Assembly (NCBI RefSeq): GCF_002142155.1
Contig: NZ_NASD01000007.1
Coordinates: 1 to 64,000 of the forward strand
Direction of reading: 5' to 3'
DNA length: 64,000 nt
Source: Gilliamella apis
GTDB taxonomy: Bacteria > Pseudomonadota > Gammaproteobacteria > Enterobacterales > Orbaceae
Shown here: positions 38,496 to 47,241 of the stretch, piece after piece
How positions within the stretch are numbered: position 1 is the first letter of the stretch
Layout: every line of letters starts with the position of its first letter
The notes under the pieces: model-generated
What the model was told of the DNA's origin: nothing
Seen by the model: the letters and a program-made list of their open reading frames with translations, nothing else
Databases searched by the model: none
Program-made: the position numbers and the translations under genes

Positions 38496-38762
38496 ATGTA
38501 TGCTGTAATTTTCGGACGTCAAGGATGTCCATATTGTGTGCGAGCTAAAGAGTTAGCAGAAAAATTATCACAAGAACGAGATGACTTTTCATATCGTTAC
38601 GTTGATATCAATGCTGAAGGTATTACCAAAGAAGATCTTTCAAAAAGTGTTGGTAAACCGGTCGAAACCGTACCCCAAATTTTTATCGATGAAAAACCAA
38701 TTGGTGGTTGCACTGACTTTGAAGCCTATGCCAAAGCTAATTTGGGATTATTTCAAGAATAA
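38496..38762 (+). CDS. grxA: Glutaredoxin 1
   Basis: Glutathione-dependent dithiol oxidoreductase, electron donor for ribonucleotide reductase and other disulfides. The 88-residue protein has the active site CPYC at residues 11-14 and the glutathione-binding TVPQIFIDEKPIGG. The sequence ERDDFSYRYVDINAEGITKEDL matches GrxA rather than GrxC. AGAGG precedes the ATG. Single-gene unit ending at a terminator shared with tsaB. Confidence 0.95.
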   Translation: MYAVIFGRQGCPYCVRAKELAEKLSQERDDFSYRYVDINAEGITKEDLSKSVGKPVETVPQIFIDEKPIGGCTDFEAYAKANLGLFQE

Positions 38763-38779
38763 GCAGTAAACCTAATTTC

Positions 38780-38815
38780 ACAGCAGATAACGCATTTCGA
38801 TCGCTTATCTGCTGT
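38780..38815. terminator. Bidirectional terminator grxA/tsaB
   Basis: ACAGCAGATAA (38780-38790) pairs with TTATCTGCTGT (38805-38815), an 11-bp stem with a 14-base loop. Its right arm reaches the tsaB stop codon, so it serves both convergent genes. Confidence 0.75.
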
Positions 38816-39495
38816 TATCGACCTGGTAATTTTTGCCATGTAACTTCGTTGCGCAAATATGTTGGCTCAACATCTTCAACTTTAACCACTTCCTTTCTTA
38901 ACCATTTTTGCTGGGCGATAACCACCAAATCTTGTGCTTCAGGTAATAACACTTCACTTGATTTAATCATTGCTAACATATTAGGATAAGTTTGCCAACC
39001 AGTGCCAGCCGAATAATCATCATTATCAATATGTCGGATTTTAGTTACCACATCCTCAGGTTTAATCACACATTCAGGAATGATCGCTTGCCATTGTTGA
39101 TCTTGATAATGGTATTGTCCTAAATAAACTTCTCCCATTCTAGCATCTATTGCTGGAATAACTTTAGTTGCACGTTTAGTTCTATAAGCACCTTGTGCTA
39201 AAGTTTGCAATGTCGATACAGCTATCATTGGAACATCAATACCAAGCGCTAAACCTTGAGCCACTCCAATCCCTATTCGCACTCCAGTAAAGCTACCAGG
39301 ACCTTGAGCAAAAGCAATGGCATCTAGTTGTGAAAGACTACACCCGGCTTGATGCAAAATTTTATCCACCATGGGTAAGATTTTTTTGGTGTGATCTCGC
39401 TCTGAAATAATGAAATCATGAGTGATTTCATTTTGATAAAATAATGCGACTGAACAAGCTTCTGTTGAAGTATCAATGGCTAAAATAGTACTCAT
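38815..39495 (-). CDS. tsaB: tRNA threonylcarbamoyladenosine synthesis protein TsaB
   Basis: Partner of TsaD and TsaE in making t6A37 of ANN-decoding tRNAs. N-terminal ILAIDTSTEACSVAL, then GPGSFTGVRIGIGVAQGLA near residue 66 and PAIDARMGEVYLG near residue 113 are the ASKHA-fold signatures of TsaB. Length 226 is usual. Its ATG overlaps the yoaA stop (ATGA), as in E. coli, so the pair is translationally coupled. Confidence 0.95.
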   Translation of the reverse strand: MSTILAIDTSTEACSVALFYQNEITHDFIISERDHTKKILPMVDKILHQAGCSLSQLDAIAFAQGPGSFTGVRIGIGVAQGLALGIDVPMIAVSTLQTLAQGAYRTKRATKVIPAIDARMGEVYLGQYHYQDQQWQAIIPECVIKPEDVVTKIRHIDNDDYSAGTGWQTYPNMLAMIKSSEVLLPEAQDLVVIAQQKWLRKEVVKVEDVEPTYLRNEVTWQKLPGR

Positions 39496-41426
39496 TTGCT
39501 TTCCAAATTATCAGTTATCGATTCACTGTTAGATAATAAAAAATTGATGACCTTATTTATATCTCGCGTTCTTGGCGAAGGTGGTAAACTATTAATAAAT
39601 GTTGCGCCATATGGTCGCATGACTAATCGATTATCACAAATAATAATTGCGCCACGATCATTGTGATGACGAATTAATCGCCCTACTCCTTGTTTTAAGG
39701 TAATAACAGCTTCGGGTAATTGAACCTCATTAAATGCATCACCACCTTGCATTTGGCAATCTTCAATTCGAGCTTTAATTAAAGGATCATCAGGTGAAGT
39801 AAAAGGTAATTTATCTATAATAACACAAGAAAGTGTGTCGCCTCTAACATCGATTCCTTCCCAAAAACTGCTAGTTGCAATTAATAGAGCGTTACCACTA
39901 TGAATAAATTGCTCCAATAATTTTACTTTACTGGTATCACCTTGAACTAACACAGGTAATTTAGTCAATTCTCGAAATTGTGTCGCTAAAGCATTCATCA
40001 TGGCATATGAAGTACAGAGGAAAAAGCAGCGTCCTTTGTTAGCTTCAATAACAGGTAATAGAATATTAACTAATTTTTCAGCATTACCTTGCTCATTTGG
40101 TGATGGTATATAACGTGGCACACACAATATTGTCTGGTTGTTATAGTCGAAAGGGCTTTCTAAAATCAATGAGTCAGAATTAGTTAACCCTAAACGTTTG
40201 GTGAAATAATCTAATTGATTATCGACTGATAAGGTTGCTGATGTAAAGATCCAGCTTCCTTTGCGCTCGATTAATAACTCTGCAAATTTATCAGCTACCG
40301 ACAATGGTGTTAATGCGAAAAGAAAAGAACTATATGAACTCTCATACCAATAACTAAAACCAGATACATGTGTTTCTGTTAGACGCTTCAATAATAATTG
40401 ATACTGGTTAACACGATCAAAACAATTATCTAACGTGGTAGAGCGCCCTATCGCTAATAAAAGTACTTCTTTGCAAAAATCAAGAGCATCAAATAAATAA
40501 GATAATTCTTGTTTAATGTTAGCTTGATTAAATAGATAACGCAGGTTGCCTTTATTATTTTGCTGATTTATTAATAATCGTAAGTCTTGGGTACATTTTT
40601 GCAGTTTATCAGCACATTGCTGTAACTGAGACATATCTTTGACTTCGGTTCGATAAGCTAAATTTATCTCTTTGGCTAAATCAAACAGTTGTCGGCTGGT
40701 TAGCTGTTCCCCAAAATAGTGGCATGCCAGGTCTGGCAGTTGATGAGCTTCATCGAATATCATTACATCAGCTTTTGGAATCAGTTCACCAAACCCAGTA
40801 TCTTTTACTACTACATCAGCTAAAAACAGATGATGATTGACCACAACAATATCAGCATTTAACGCTCGCTTACGAGCTTTAACCACATAACAATCATTAT
40901 AGTGCTCGCATTCACTTCCTAAACAATTATCGTTAGTGCTAGTTAAAATTGGCCAAATTGGATTATCTTCGGTTACCGTTGTACATTTACTAATATCACC
41001 GTCTTTAGTTTTAATCGACCAATTTTTTACGCGGACAAGATCTGTACGTAAATTCTTATCTAAATCGCCTGCTGCCGCATATTGGTGATACATACGCTCT
41101 AAACAAAGATAATTGGCTCGACCTTTAAGAAGTGAAATTTTACCGGTATAGTTCAAAGCTTTTTTGATAATCGGCAAATCTTTACTATACAACTGTTCTT
41201 GTAGATTTTTCGAGCCAGTTGAAATGATGACTTTCTTCTCACTTCGTAATGCTGGAACTAAATAAGCAAAGGTTTTACCTGTACCGGTTCCCGCTTCAAC
41301 CACCAGTGATTGTTGTGCTTGTATTGCTTTAGTGACTTTGTTTGCCATCTGTTTTTGTGGCGTTCTTGCAACAAAGCCATCAATAGCTGTCGCAAGTAAA
41401 CCATTTTCTGCAAAATCATCAATCAC
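39492..41426 (-). CDS. yoaA: DinG/XPD-family DNA helicase YoaA
   Basis: Superfamily 2 iron-sulfur helicase that in E. coli works with the HolC (chi) subunit in replication-fork repair. Walker A AGTGTGKTFAYL near residue 44 and DEAH box MIFDEAHQLPD near residue 225 are intact. Between them lie the iron-sulfur cysteines in NYLCLERMY and NCLGSECEHYNDC. The helicase C motif is GVGRLIRHHNDRG near 595. Length 644 and the tsaB neighbour identify YoaA rather than DinG. Confidence 0.93.
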   Translation of the reverse strand: MIDDFAENGLLATAIDGFVARTPQKQMANKVTKAIQAQQSLVVEAGTGTGKTFAYLVPALRSEKKVIISTGSKNLQEQLYSKDLPIIKKALNYTGKISLLKGRANYLCLERMYHQYAAAGDLDKNLRTDLVRVKNWSIKTKDGDISKCTTVTEDNPIWPILTSTNDNCLGSECEHYNDCYVVKARKRALNADIVVVNHHLFLADVVVKDTGFGELIPKADVMIFDEAHQLPDLACHYFGEQLTSRQLFDLAKEINLAYRTEVKDMSQLQQCADKLQKCTQDLRLLINQQNNKGNLRYLFNQANIKQELSYLFDALDFCKEVLLLAIGRSTTLDNCFDRVNQYQLLLKRLTETHVSGFSYWYESSYSSFLFALTPLSVADKFAELLIERKGSWIFTSATLSVDNQLDYFTKRLGLTNSDSLILESPFDYNNQTILCVPRYIPSPNEQGNAEKLVNILLPVIEANKGRCFFLCTSYAMMNALATQFRELTKLPVLVQGDTSKVKLLEQFIHSGNALLIATSSFWEGIDVRGDTLSCVIIDKLPFTSPDDPLIKARIEDCQMQGGDAFNEVQLPEAVITLKQGVGRLIRHHNDRGAIIICDNRLVMRPYGATFINSLPPSPRTRDINKVINFLLSNSESITDNLESK

Positions 41427-41637
41427 TTAAAATACACCTAATCAAAAGATAAGCCCTATTTATATACTTTAGAAAATTTGTTAAAGAAATAATTAACGTT
41501 AGTAAAATATAACGCCCTCATAAAATCGGCATGAAACAATAGTCATTAAATTGGATAATTAACCATCAAAAAAAACGAAGTATACTATATCAATAACCAC
41601 GTTAGAAATATACACATGAACTTTAACTATAAATAGC

Positions 41638-41679
41638 TTAGTTAGAAATAGATTAAAATTTTTCTAATCTATTAACTAA
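41638..41679 (-). terminator. Two-part hairpin after the first GT8 gene
   Basis: Inner arms TAGATTA/TAATCTA (41649-41655, 41665-41671) and outer arms TTAGTTA/TAACTAA (41638-41644, 41673-41679) are collinear, separated by small internal bulges. It lies just past the GT8 stop at 41715. The remaining intergenic sequence up to 41426 shows nothing else. Confidence 0.5.
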
Positions 41680-41714
41680 ATAAGCTTGAAAGCAACAAGA
41701 TCATTGACCGAATA

Positions 41715-42701
41715 TTATTTTTTAAATTTAGTTTTTAAATAAATAATATAATGTTTTATTCCTGATAGATATTTCTTTTGCTTAAACATTAATTTTGCAT
41801 AAGCTCTAATTGAAGAAGTTTTGTTATCGTTATAGAAAGGTAATAACATATCTTTCCAAGGTGAGTTAGTAAAATAATAATCAAATAAATTAGTTCGATA
41901 AGGTTGATGCCAAGGTTTGTTTTTAGTTATATAGTGTATAATCTTAGTTGTTTTATTAACTTTAGCGTCCTCATTTCCATTTACAGTCAATGCTGTTAGA
42001 TTATTATAATCCGAAGTTAATAATAATGTATTTTCTTTCATAACAATATTCAAAACATCTTGATCTGCAAATGTATATACATTCCCATCATTAATAAGTT
42101 GAAATGTCTTTTCTGTTAATTTGTTATGATTCCATAATAATGTATTAAAAAATATAACACCTGCATTAAAATATTCACCATAAGGGATTCCATAACGTTT
42201 ACCTTGGGTATTTTGCATATTTTCAATATCAGGTACTACCGCGGCTATTTTATTAGTTAAGTCTCTATTAAAAAGCCCTTCTAAATTCCCCACACATAAG
42301 GTATCACAATCTAAATATAAAACTCTGCTTGTTATTTTTTCTAAAACTTCAGGAACAATAAATCTTAAACATGTTGCAATTGATATTCCTAAAACTAATG
42401 TATCAGAATTTACTGAAAAATTGCTATCTATTTCATAACAAGTTATAGAGCAATCAAATTGTTTCGCTAATGTTTCAAAATGAGCTAAATTTTGTTTAGA
42501 AAGGTTATTAGTAAATAAATGAAAATTAATCGCAATATTCGGATTATTTTCAATAACAGACATCAAAGATAAGCCAGCTGGCATTGCATAATTATCATCG
42601 AAACAATAAGCAATATGATATCCTTCAGTAACCTGTACATTTTTATTTAAAACTAATATATTTTTTAAAAATTTATCACTATAGTGCATATCATTTTCCA
42701 T
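41715..42701 (-). CDS. GT8 glycosyltransferase (LPS-core type)
   Basis: Retaining GT-A glycosyltransferase of family 8, the family of WaaO/WaaJ that add glucose or galactose to LPS core. HIAYCFDDNYAMPAGLSLMSV near residue 29 is the nucleotide-sugar site and LYLDCDTLC near residue 128 contains the DxD metal motif; GEYFNAGVIFFNT and FADQDVLNIV follow. The C-terminal part (from about 270) is the GT8 tail and ends lysine-rich, suggesting membrane contact. Residue five is an alternative start (ATG at 42689, with GGA upstream). Closely related to the next gene, 35 bases upstream in the same operon. Sugar specificity cannot be read. Confidence 0.87.
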   Translation of the reverse strand: MENDMHYSDKFLKNILVLNKNVQVTEGYHIAYCFDDNYAMPAGLSLMSVIENNPNIAINFHLFTNNLSKQNLAHFETLAKQFDCSITCYEIDSNFSVNSDTLVLGISIATCLRFIVPEVLEKITSRVLYLDCDTLCVGNLEGLFNRDLTNKIAAVVPDIENMQNTQGKRYGIPYGEYFNAGVIFFNTLLWNHNKLTEKTFQLINDGNVYTFADQDVLNIVMKENTLLLTSDYNNLTALTVNGNEDAKVNKTTKIIHYITKNKPWHQPYRTNLFDYYFTNSPWKDMLLPFYNDNKTSSIRAYAKLMFKQKKYLSGIKHYIIYLKTKFKK

Positions 42702-42736
42702 ACAACTAAAACCATTATTCTATTTGTTAGAATAAA

Positions 42737-43714
42737 TTACTTTCTAAATACTTTGTGCTTTAAATATAAAAGATAATATTTAAAAGCTTTGAAATATTGA
42801 TGTTTACTAGCTAACAGTTTTGCATAACGCCTTGTAGTTGATGGGGCATTCTCGTTAGCTAATAATAATTTTTGATTAGCCCATGGTGAAGTAGCAATAT
42901 AGCGTTGATAAAGGGGGGTTAAATATAATTGGTACCATGGTTTATTGCCAGTTACGTAATGAATTATAACCGTATCATCACTTAAACCGCTATCTTCTTT
43001 TCCACCAACTGTAAGCGATGTAAGTTGATTAAATATCTTAGGTAGAAACTGAGTTTTACCTTGCATTAATATATTCAGAACATCCTGATCGGCAAATTTG
43101 TAAACTTTACCACTATTAATCATTGCAAAAGCTTTTTCGGTAAGATTATTATCTACCCACATATCAGTATTGATATAAATCATACCCGCATTAAAATATT
43201 CGCCATATGGAATATCACAGGCTGAACATTGCTTTTCTTGAGTTTTCTCTACATCAGGCACTACAGCGGCATATTTATCGGATAAGTCGGTATTGATTAA
43301 ATGATTCAGATTGTTAGTACAAAGAATATCACAATCTAAATATAACACTCTGGATGTTATTTTATTTAGTATTTGTGGTACGACAAAACGTAAACACGTT
43401 GATGCCGAAACATGTAGTACTAAAGTATCAGGATTTATCGAGAAATCATCGCTCACTTCATAACAGATTATTGTGGTATTATTCTGACTAAGTTGATTAA
43501 AGTCTTCAATTTTTTTATTAGATACTTTATTAGCAAATAAATGAAAAAAAAGATTTTTATCGGGGTTGTTGATAATAATTGATGACATAGCAATACCTGC
43601 TGGCATTGCATAATTATCATCGAAACAAAATGCAATATGCACTGTTTCTTGTGATTCAATAATATGACTAAATAAAGTTGTAATCTTACTAATAAAAAGA
43701 TTTGCTGTTAACAT
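42737..43714 (-). CDS. GT8 glycosyltransferase, paralogue of the downstream gene
   Basis: Family 8 transferase of 325 residues. Shared blocks with the 41715 product include IAFCFDDNYAMPAG, TCLRFVVP, LYLDCDILC (DxD), IPYGEYFNAGMIYINT and FADQDVLNI, consistent with tandem duplication and divergence. The C-terminal third differs most. It probably adds a hexose to the lipooligosaccharide core. First gene of a two-gene minus-strand unit, divergent from the GT8 gene at 43869. Confidence 0.87.
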   Translation of the reverse strand: MLTANLFISKITTLFSHIIESQETVHIAFCFDDNYAMPAGIAMSSIIINNPDKNLFFHLFANKVSNKKIEDFNQLSQNNTTIICYEVSDDFSINPDTLVLHVSASTCLRFVVPQILNKITSRVLYLDCDILCTNNLNHLINTDLSDKYAAVVPDVEKTQEKQCSACDIPYGEYFNAGMIYINTDMWVDNNLTEKAFAMINSGKVYKFADQDVLNILMQGKTQFLPKIFNQLTSLTVGGKEDSGLSDDTVIIHYVTGNKPWYQLYLTPLYQRYIATSPWANQKLLLANENAPSTTRRYAKLLASKHQYFKAFKYYLLYLKHKVFRK

Positions 43715-43868
43715 GTTCTAGTAATACTGAGAATTTGAAATTTGATTTATTGTAACATAACTAATTATTATAAAAAAAATTAACTATCCATTTCATATTT
43801 ATTTAACTATTTTGTAATACATAAATAGCTATGATATATTTAACAAATTGTATTAATGAGTGTTTGAA

Positions 43869-44837
43869 ATGAATAATAGTATTATTAATATTGTATATTG
43901 TACAGATTCCAATTATCTAGAACATGTTGGTGTTTCTATTACTTCGATCATACTCAATAATAAAAGTAATAATATTCATTTTCATATTTTTTTGTATGAT
44001 GTTTCAGACGAAGAAAAAAATAAGCTAAAAGAAATTAACTCCGCAATTACGCTTTATTCAATTCCTATTGATGAGCTAAATAAATACATTGAAATTAAGA
44101 ATGAAAAAGTAAAACATATCAATCGTTCAATGTATATTCGCTTATCTGTTCCAAGACTATTACCTGATTATATTGATAAGTTTATTTACTTAGATGCTGA
44201 TATCTTATGTTTTGGCGACATTTCTCCTGTTTTAAATATCAATATTGATTCAGTAGTTTGTGCGGTAACAGCTGATTCTTTAAATGATGATAATCTTTTA
44301 GCAAATGCAAATCGTTTATCGTTAGGAAATAAAAAATATTTTAATTCAGGTTTTTTATATATTAACACTCAGAATTGGAAAAAATTTGACATAGAAAATA
44401 AAGCCAACCAAACATTATTATCACCAGAGAATTATAATTTAATCTACCCAGACCAAGATGCTTTAAACATTGTTTTGCAAGAACGTGTTGTTTTTGTTGA
44501 TGTTAAATGGAATTATTTATTTACTTGGATGAATGAAAAAGAAAAAGAATCTTTTTTTCATCATAAAAAATCGTTACCTTATTTTGTGCATTTTACAGGT
44601 CCAAGAAAAATATGGTATCAAGAACATACAGGTATAGCCCAAAATATTTATTGTTTTTATAAACATTTTACTCCTTGGGCTAACTGTAATTTAAAAAGTT
44701 ATAAACCTAAAATGCGAGTAAATGATTATCGAATTTATGCAAAATCTAGCTTTAAAGAAAAGAAATTTATTAATGGTATGAAATATTATACTCTTTATTT
44801 AATCTATAAATTACGGGGTAGACAAAAAAATAATTAA
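43869..44837 (+). CDS. GT8 glycosyltransferase
   Basis: Family 8 transferase, 322 residues. NIVYCTDSNYLEHVGVSITS starts the nucleotide-sugar domain, FIYLDADILCFGD carries DxD near residue 112, KKYFNSGFLYINTQNW and YPDQDALNIVLQ follow, and PYFVHFTGPRKIWY is the late GT8 acid/lysine region. A GTG at 43860 is in frame, but GAG eight bases before the ATG at 43869 favours the ATG. It is more distant from the two minus-strand GT8 proteins than they are from each other. Its stop overlaps the next gene's stop by four bases. Confidence 0.87.
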   Translation: MNNSIINIVYCTDSNYLEHVGVSITSIILNNKSNNIHFHIFLYDVSDEEKNKLKEINSAITLYSIPIDELNKYIEIKNEKVKHINRSMYIRLSVPRLLPDYIDKFIYLDADILCFGDISPVLNINIDSVVCAVTADSLNDDNLLANANRLSLGNKKYFNSGFLYINTQNWKKFDIENKANQTLLSPENYNLIYPDQDALNIVLQERVVFVDVKWNYLFTWMNEKEKESFFHHKKSLPYFVHFTGPRKIWYQEHTGIAQNIYCFYKHFTPWANCNLKSYKPKMRVNDYRIYAKSSFKEKKFINGMKYYTLYLIYKLRGRQKNN

Positions 44838-46042
44838 ATATATTTTTTTATTGATTCCAATAATTTTTGCACTTCTACTGATTCGATACTATTAGCATCA
44901 TAAACAAGCTGTCTACCATTAATATTATTTGGTGCCCATAGATCTTTATTTATTTGAAACTCAAGTCTAGGTTTGTATTTTTTTATATATTTTCCATCGA
45001 GAAATAAATCTTGTCTTAAATATTTGTAATCACTATATTCCCTACTATATATGGACTTCAAATTTACTAAATTTGGTGCTAAAGGTTCCATATAAATGGA
45101 AATACATTTCGTAGAAAATGCCGATGCTATATGTACAATCGATGTATCAACACTTATCACTAAATCAGCTCTTTTAATCAATGGAGTAACATCCATAATT
45201 GTCTCAGACTTAAATTTAATTGTATCTAGCAATGATAATTTTTCAAATTTCTTACCTTCACCAATTAGTACGATTTTATAATCCTGATAATGTTTCTTAA
45301 ATAAATCACAAATCCCTTGAAGTTGAGAGCCTGATAAACACCGATATTCTGAACCGCCGAATGGATTAATAACAACAAATTTATTAGGATAAATGTATCG
45401 GTTTATAAAATCAGTAACATTCTGATTTTGTGAAGGATTAATATAAATATCGTAATTGAATAAGTCATGTTTAATATTAAGATTATCTAAATAGTATTTT
45501 AATTGATTTGTTACATGATCATTCGTTTTATAATATGGCAAAGAGATATTGAAGGCTTTTATATTACTTTTATTATAACTCAATAAAATATTTGTTTTAA
45601 TTAAACAACAAAAAATTAGGTGTTTTAGGTCTAATCTTCGATGAAATCTTGCATCAATGGATAAATCAAATTGATGTTTTCTTATTGTTCGAATAGAATC
45701 AACCAAATTATTTAGCTTTCTATCCTGATATAAAAAACAATCGCTAATATACGGATTACCATCAAGAATATCTAAACTACTTTTTCTTGATGAAATATAA
45801 ACCTTATACCCAGCATTAGATAAACAACGAATAAAAGGTGTAGTAACAATCATATCACCAATACAATCATTTCTAATAATCAGCACTTTTTTTACTGTAT
45901 CGGGATTAATTATTTCCTTTCGTCTTTTTACAAAAAAGAAAATAAATGACAGAAATTTCATAAAAATAAAATATTTAATTTTTTTTGTTATTAAGTTACG
46001 TTTCCAATTTAACTGCTTTATTTTTCTCTTCATTCTTATCAA
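44834..46042 (-). CDS. GT9 heptosyltransferase-like protein
   Basis: GT-B glycosyltransferase of family 9 (ADP-heptose:LPS heptosyltransferases). The N-terminal domain opens with KKVLIIRNDCIGDMIVTTPFI near residue 52, the signature that includes the catalytic aspartate. The C-terminal nucleotide site includes VINPFGGSEYRCLS and ISVDTSIVHIASAF. About 45 basic, hydrophobic residues precede the first domain, probably for membrane contact. The best ribosome binding site (AAGGAA) fits a TTG start at 46042; the ATG at 46033 is an alternative. Acceptor position is not predictable. Confidence 0.85.
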   Translation of the reverse strand: MIRMKRKIKQLNWKRNLITKKIKYFIFMKFLSFIFFFVKRRKEIINPDTVKKVLIIRNDCIGDMIVTTPFIRCLSNAGYKVYISSRKSSLDILDGNPYISDCFLYQDRKLNNLVDSIRTIRKHQFDLSIDARFHRRLDLKHLIFCCLIKTNILLSYNKSNIKAFNISLPYYKTNDHVTNQLKYYLDNLNIKHDLFNYDIYINPSQNQNVTDFINRYIYPNKFVVINPFGGSEYRCLSGSQLQGICDLFKKHYQDYKIVLIGEGKKFEKLSLLDTIKFKSETIMDVTPLIKRADLVISVDTSIVHIASAFSTKCISIYMEPLAPNLVNLKSIYSREYSDYKYLRQDLFLDGKYIKKYKPRLEFQINKDLWAPNNINGRQLVYDANSIESVEVQKLLESIKKYI

Positions 46043-46066
46043 AAAAATTCCTTTTTACCATTTATC

Positions 46067-47185
46067 TTATAATTTATGTAACTCATTTTCCAATTGTTTT
46101 AACATTATATTAATATCAAAATTAGATATTAAATCACCAAGTCCTGTATTAACATTTTCGTCAGTGAAAACCTGAATTGCATTAGCATAATTTGGTCCCC
46201 ATACAAAATTATTAATGAACTTATTATCTATCATTCTATTATTATATACACAAACCATTTTCTTATCATAATGCGAGGCTAAATGCACAATTGACGTGTC
46301 AACTGTAATCACAAAATCTGAATGTTTAACCAGTGCTACCGTACAAAAAAAAGATGCCATTTGATTTATGATAATATTATTTGTAGATTTTATATTTGAA
46401 ATTTTATCTGGCTCACCTACCACGATTGTAATGAAGTTACTATATTGTGATAAAAAAGACAAAATGATTTCAATTTGAGAATTTGAAAAACTTCTTGCTG
46501 AATTAGAACCAAATGGATTAAAGATAATAATTTTTTTTCCTAATGATTTATAAGGTTTCAAAAAATCATTTACGGCTTTTTCATTGCAAGGAGGGATATT
46601 AAGATAATAACTTACTCTATCAACCTTAATGTTCATTAAATCCAATACTTTCTGACTTCGTTTTGAAATATGAGAGGTATAATCATGGTAATCAATAGAT
46701 GTATCATATAGCTTATATTTTTCTTGATTAAAACCTATCGTATGTAATGGATTAAGTGCTTTAATTATTTGTGAACGTCGAACACTATTCGGCCCCTTAT
46801 CAACAAGATCAATAACAACATCAATTTCAGTATTACCTAAATACTCTTTTATCAATTCTGTCTTCTTCTTTCTGTCATAAAAAATAATACCATCAACTGA
46901 GATAAATTCATCAAATAAAAATGCAATTCGTTTTTCTACTACTACAAAAACTTTAAAAGCATTTTTCCTTAATGATTCAATTAAGTAAGAGGTGACTATT
47001 GCATCACCTATACCTTGGTCATTCATTAAAATAGCTACAGAAGAATAATCCTGCGGAGTTAATAACGATCTTACTTTTTTTTTTCGATTTAATAAGTATA
47101 ATTTAATAGCTAATTTTAAAGGTTTAACTTTTAAATTTCGTTGTCTATTTAGATGTTTAATAAAATTAAGTAACTTGTTTACCAT
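46067..47185 (-). CDS. GT9 heptosyltransferase-like protein
   Basis: Second GT9 protein, 372 residues. SVAILMNDQGIGDAIVTSYLIE near residue 48 matches the start signature with the catalytic aspartate, IIIFNPFGSNSARSFS near residue 220 and ITVDTSIVHLASHYDKK near 292 complete the fold. It shares a basic N-terminal extension with its neighbour, 24 bases downstream in the same direction, which suggests an old duplication. Likely to act on inner core heptose residues. Confidence 0.85.
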   Translation of the reverse strand: MVNKLLNFIKHLNRQRNLKVKPLKLAIKLYLLNRKKKVRSLLTPQDYSSVAILMNDQGIGDAIVTSYLIESLRKNAFKVFVVVEKRIAFLFDEFISVDGIIFYDRKKKTELIKEYLGNTEIDVVIDLVDKGPNSVRRSQIIKALNPLHTIGFNQEKYKLYDTSIDYHDYTSHISKRSQKVLDLMNIKVDRVSYYLNIPPCNEKAVNDFLKPYKSLGKKIIIFNPFGSNSARSFSNSQIEIILSFLSQYSNFITIVVGEPDKISNIKSTNNIIINQMASFFCTVALVKHSDFVITVDTSIVHLASHYDKKMVCVYNNRMIDNKFINNFVWGPNYANAIQVFTDENVNTGLGDLISNFDINIMLKQLENELHKL

Positions 47186-47241
47186 ATTCCTTTCAATTTC
47201 CTATAATTCAAAATATCTTTTTATAAATAAAATATTAAGTT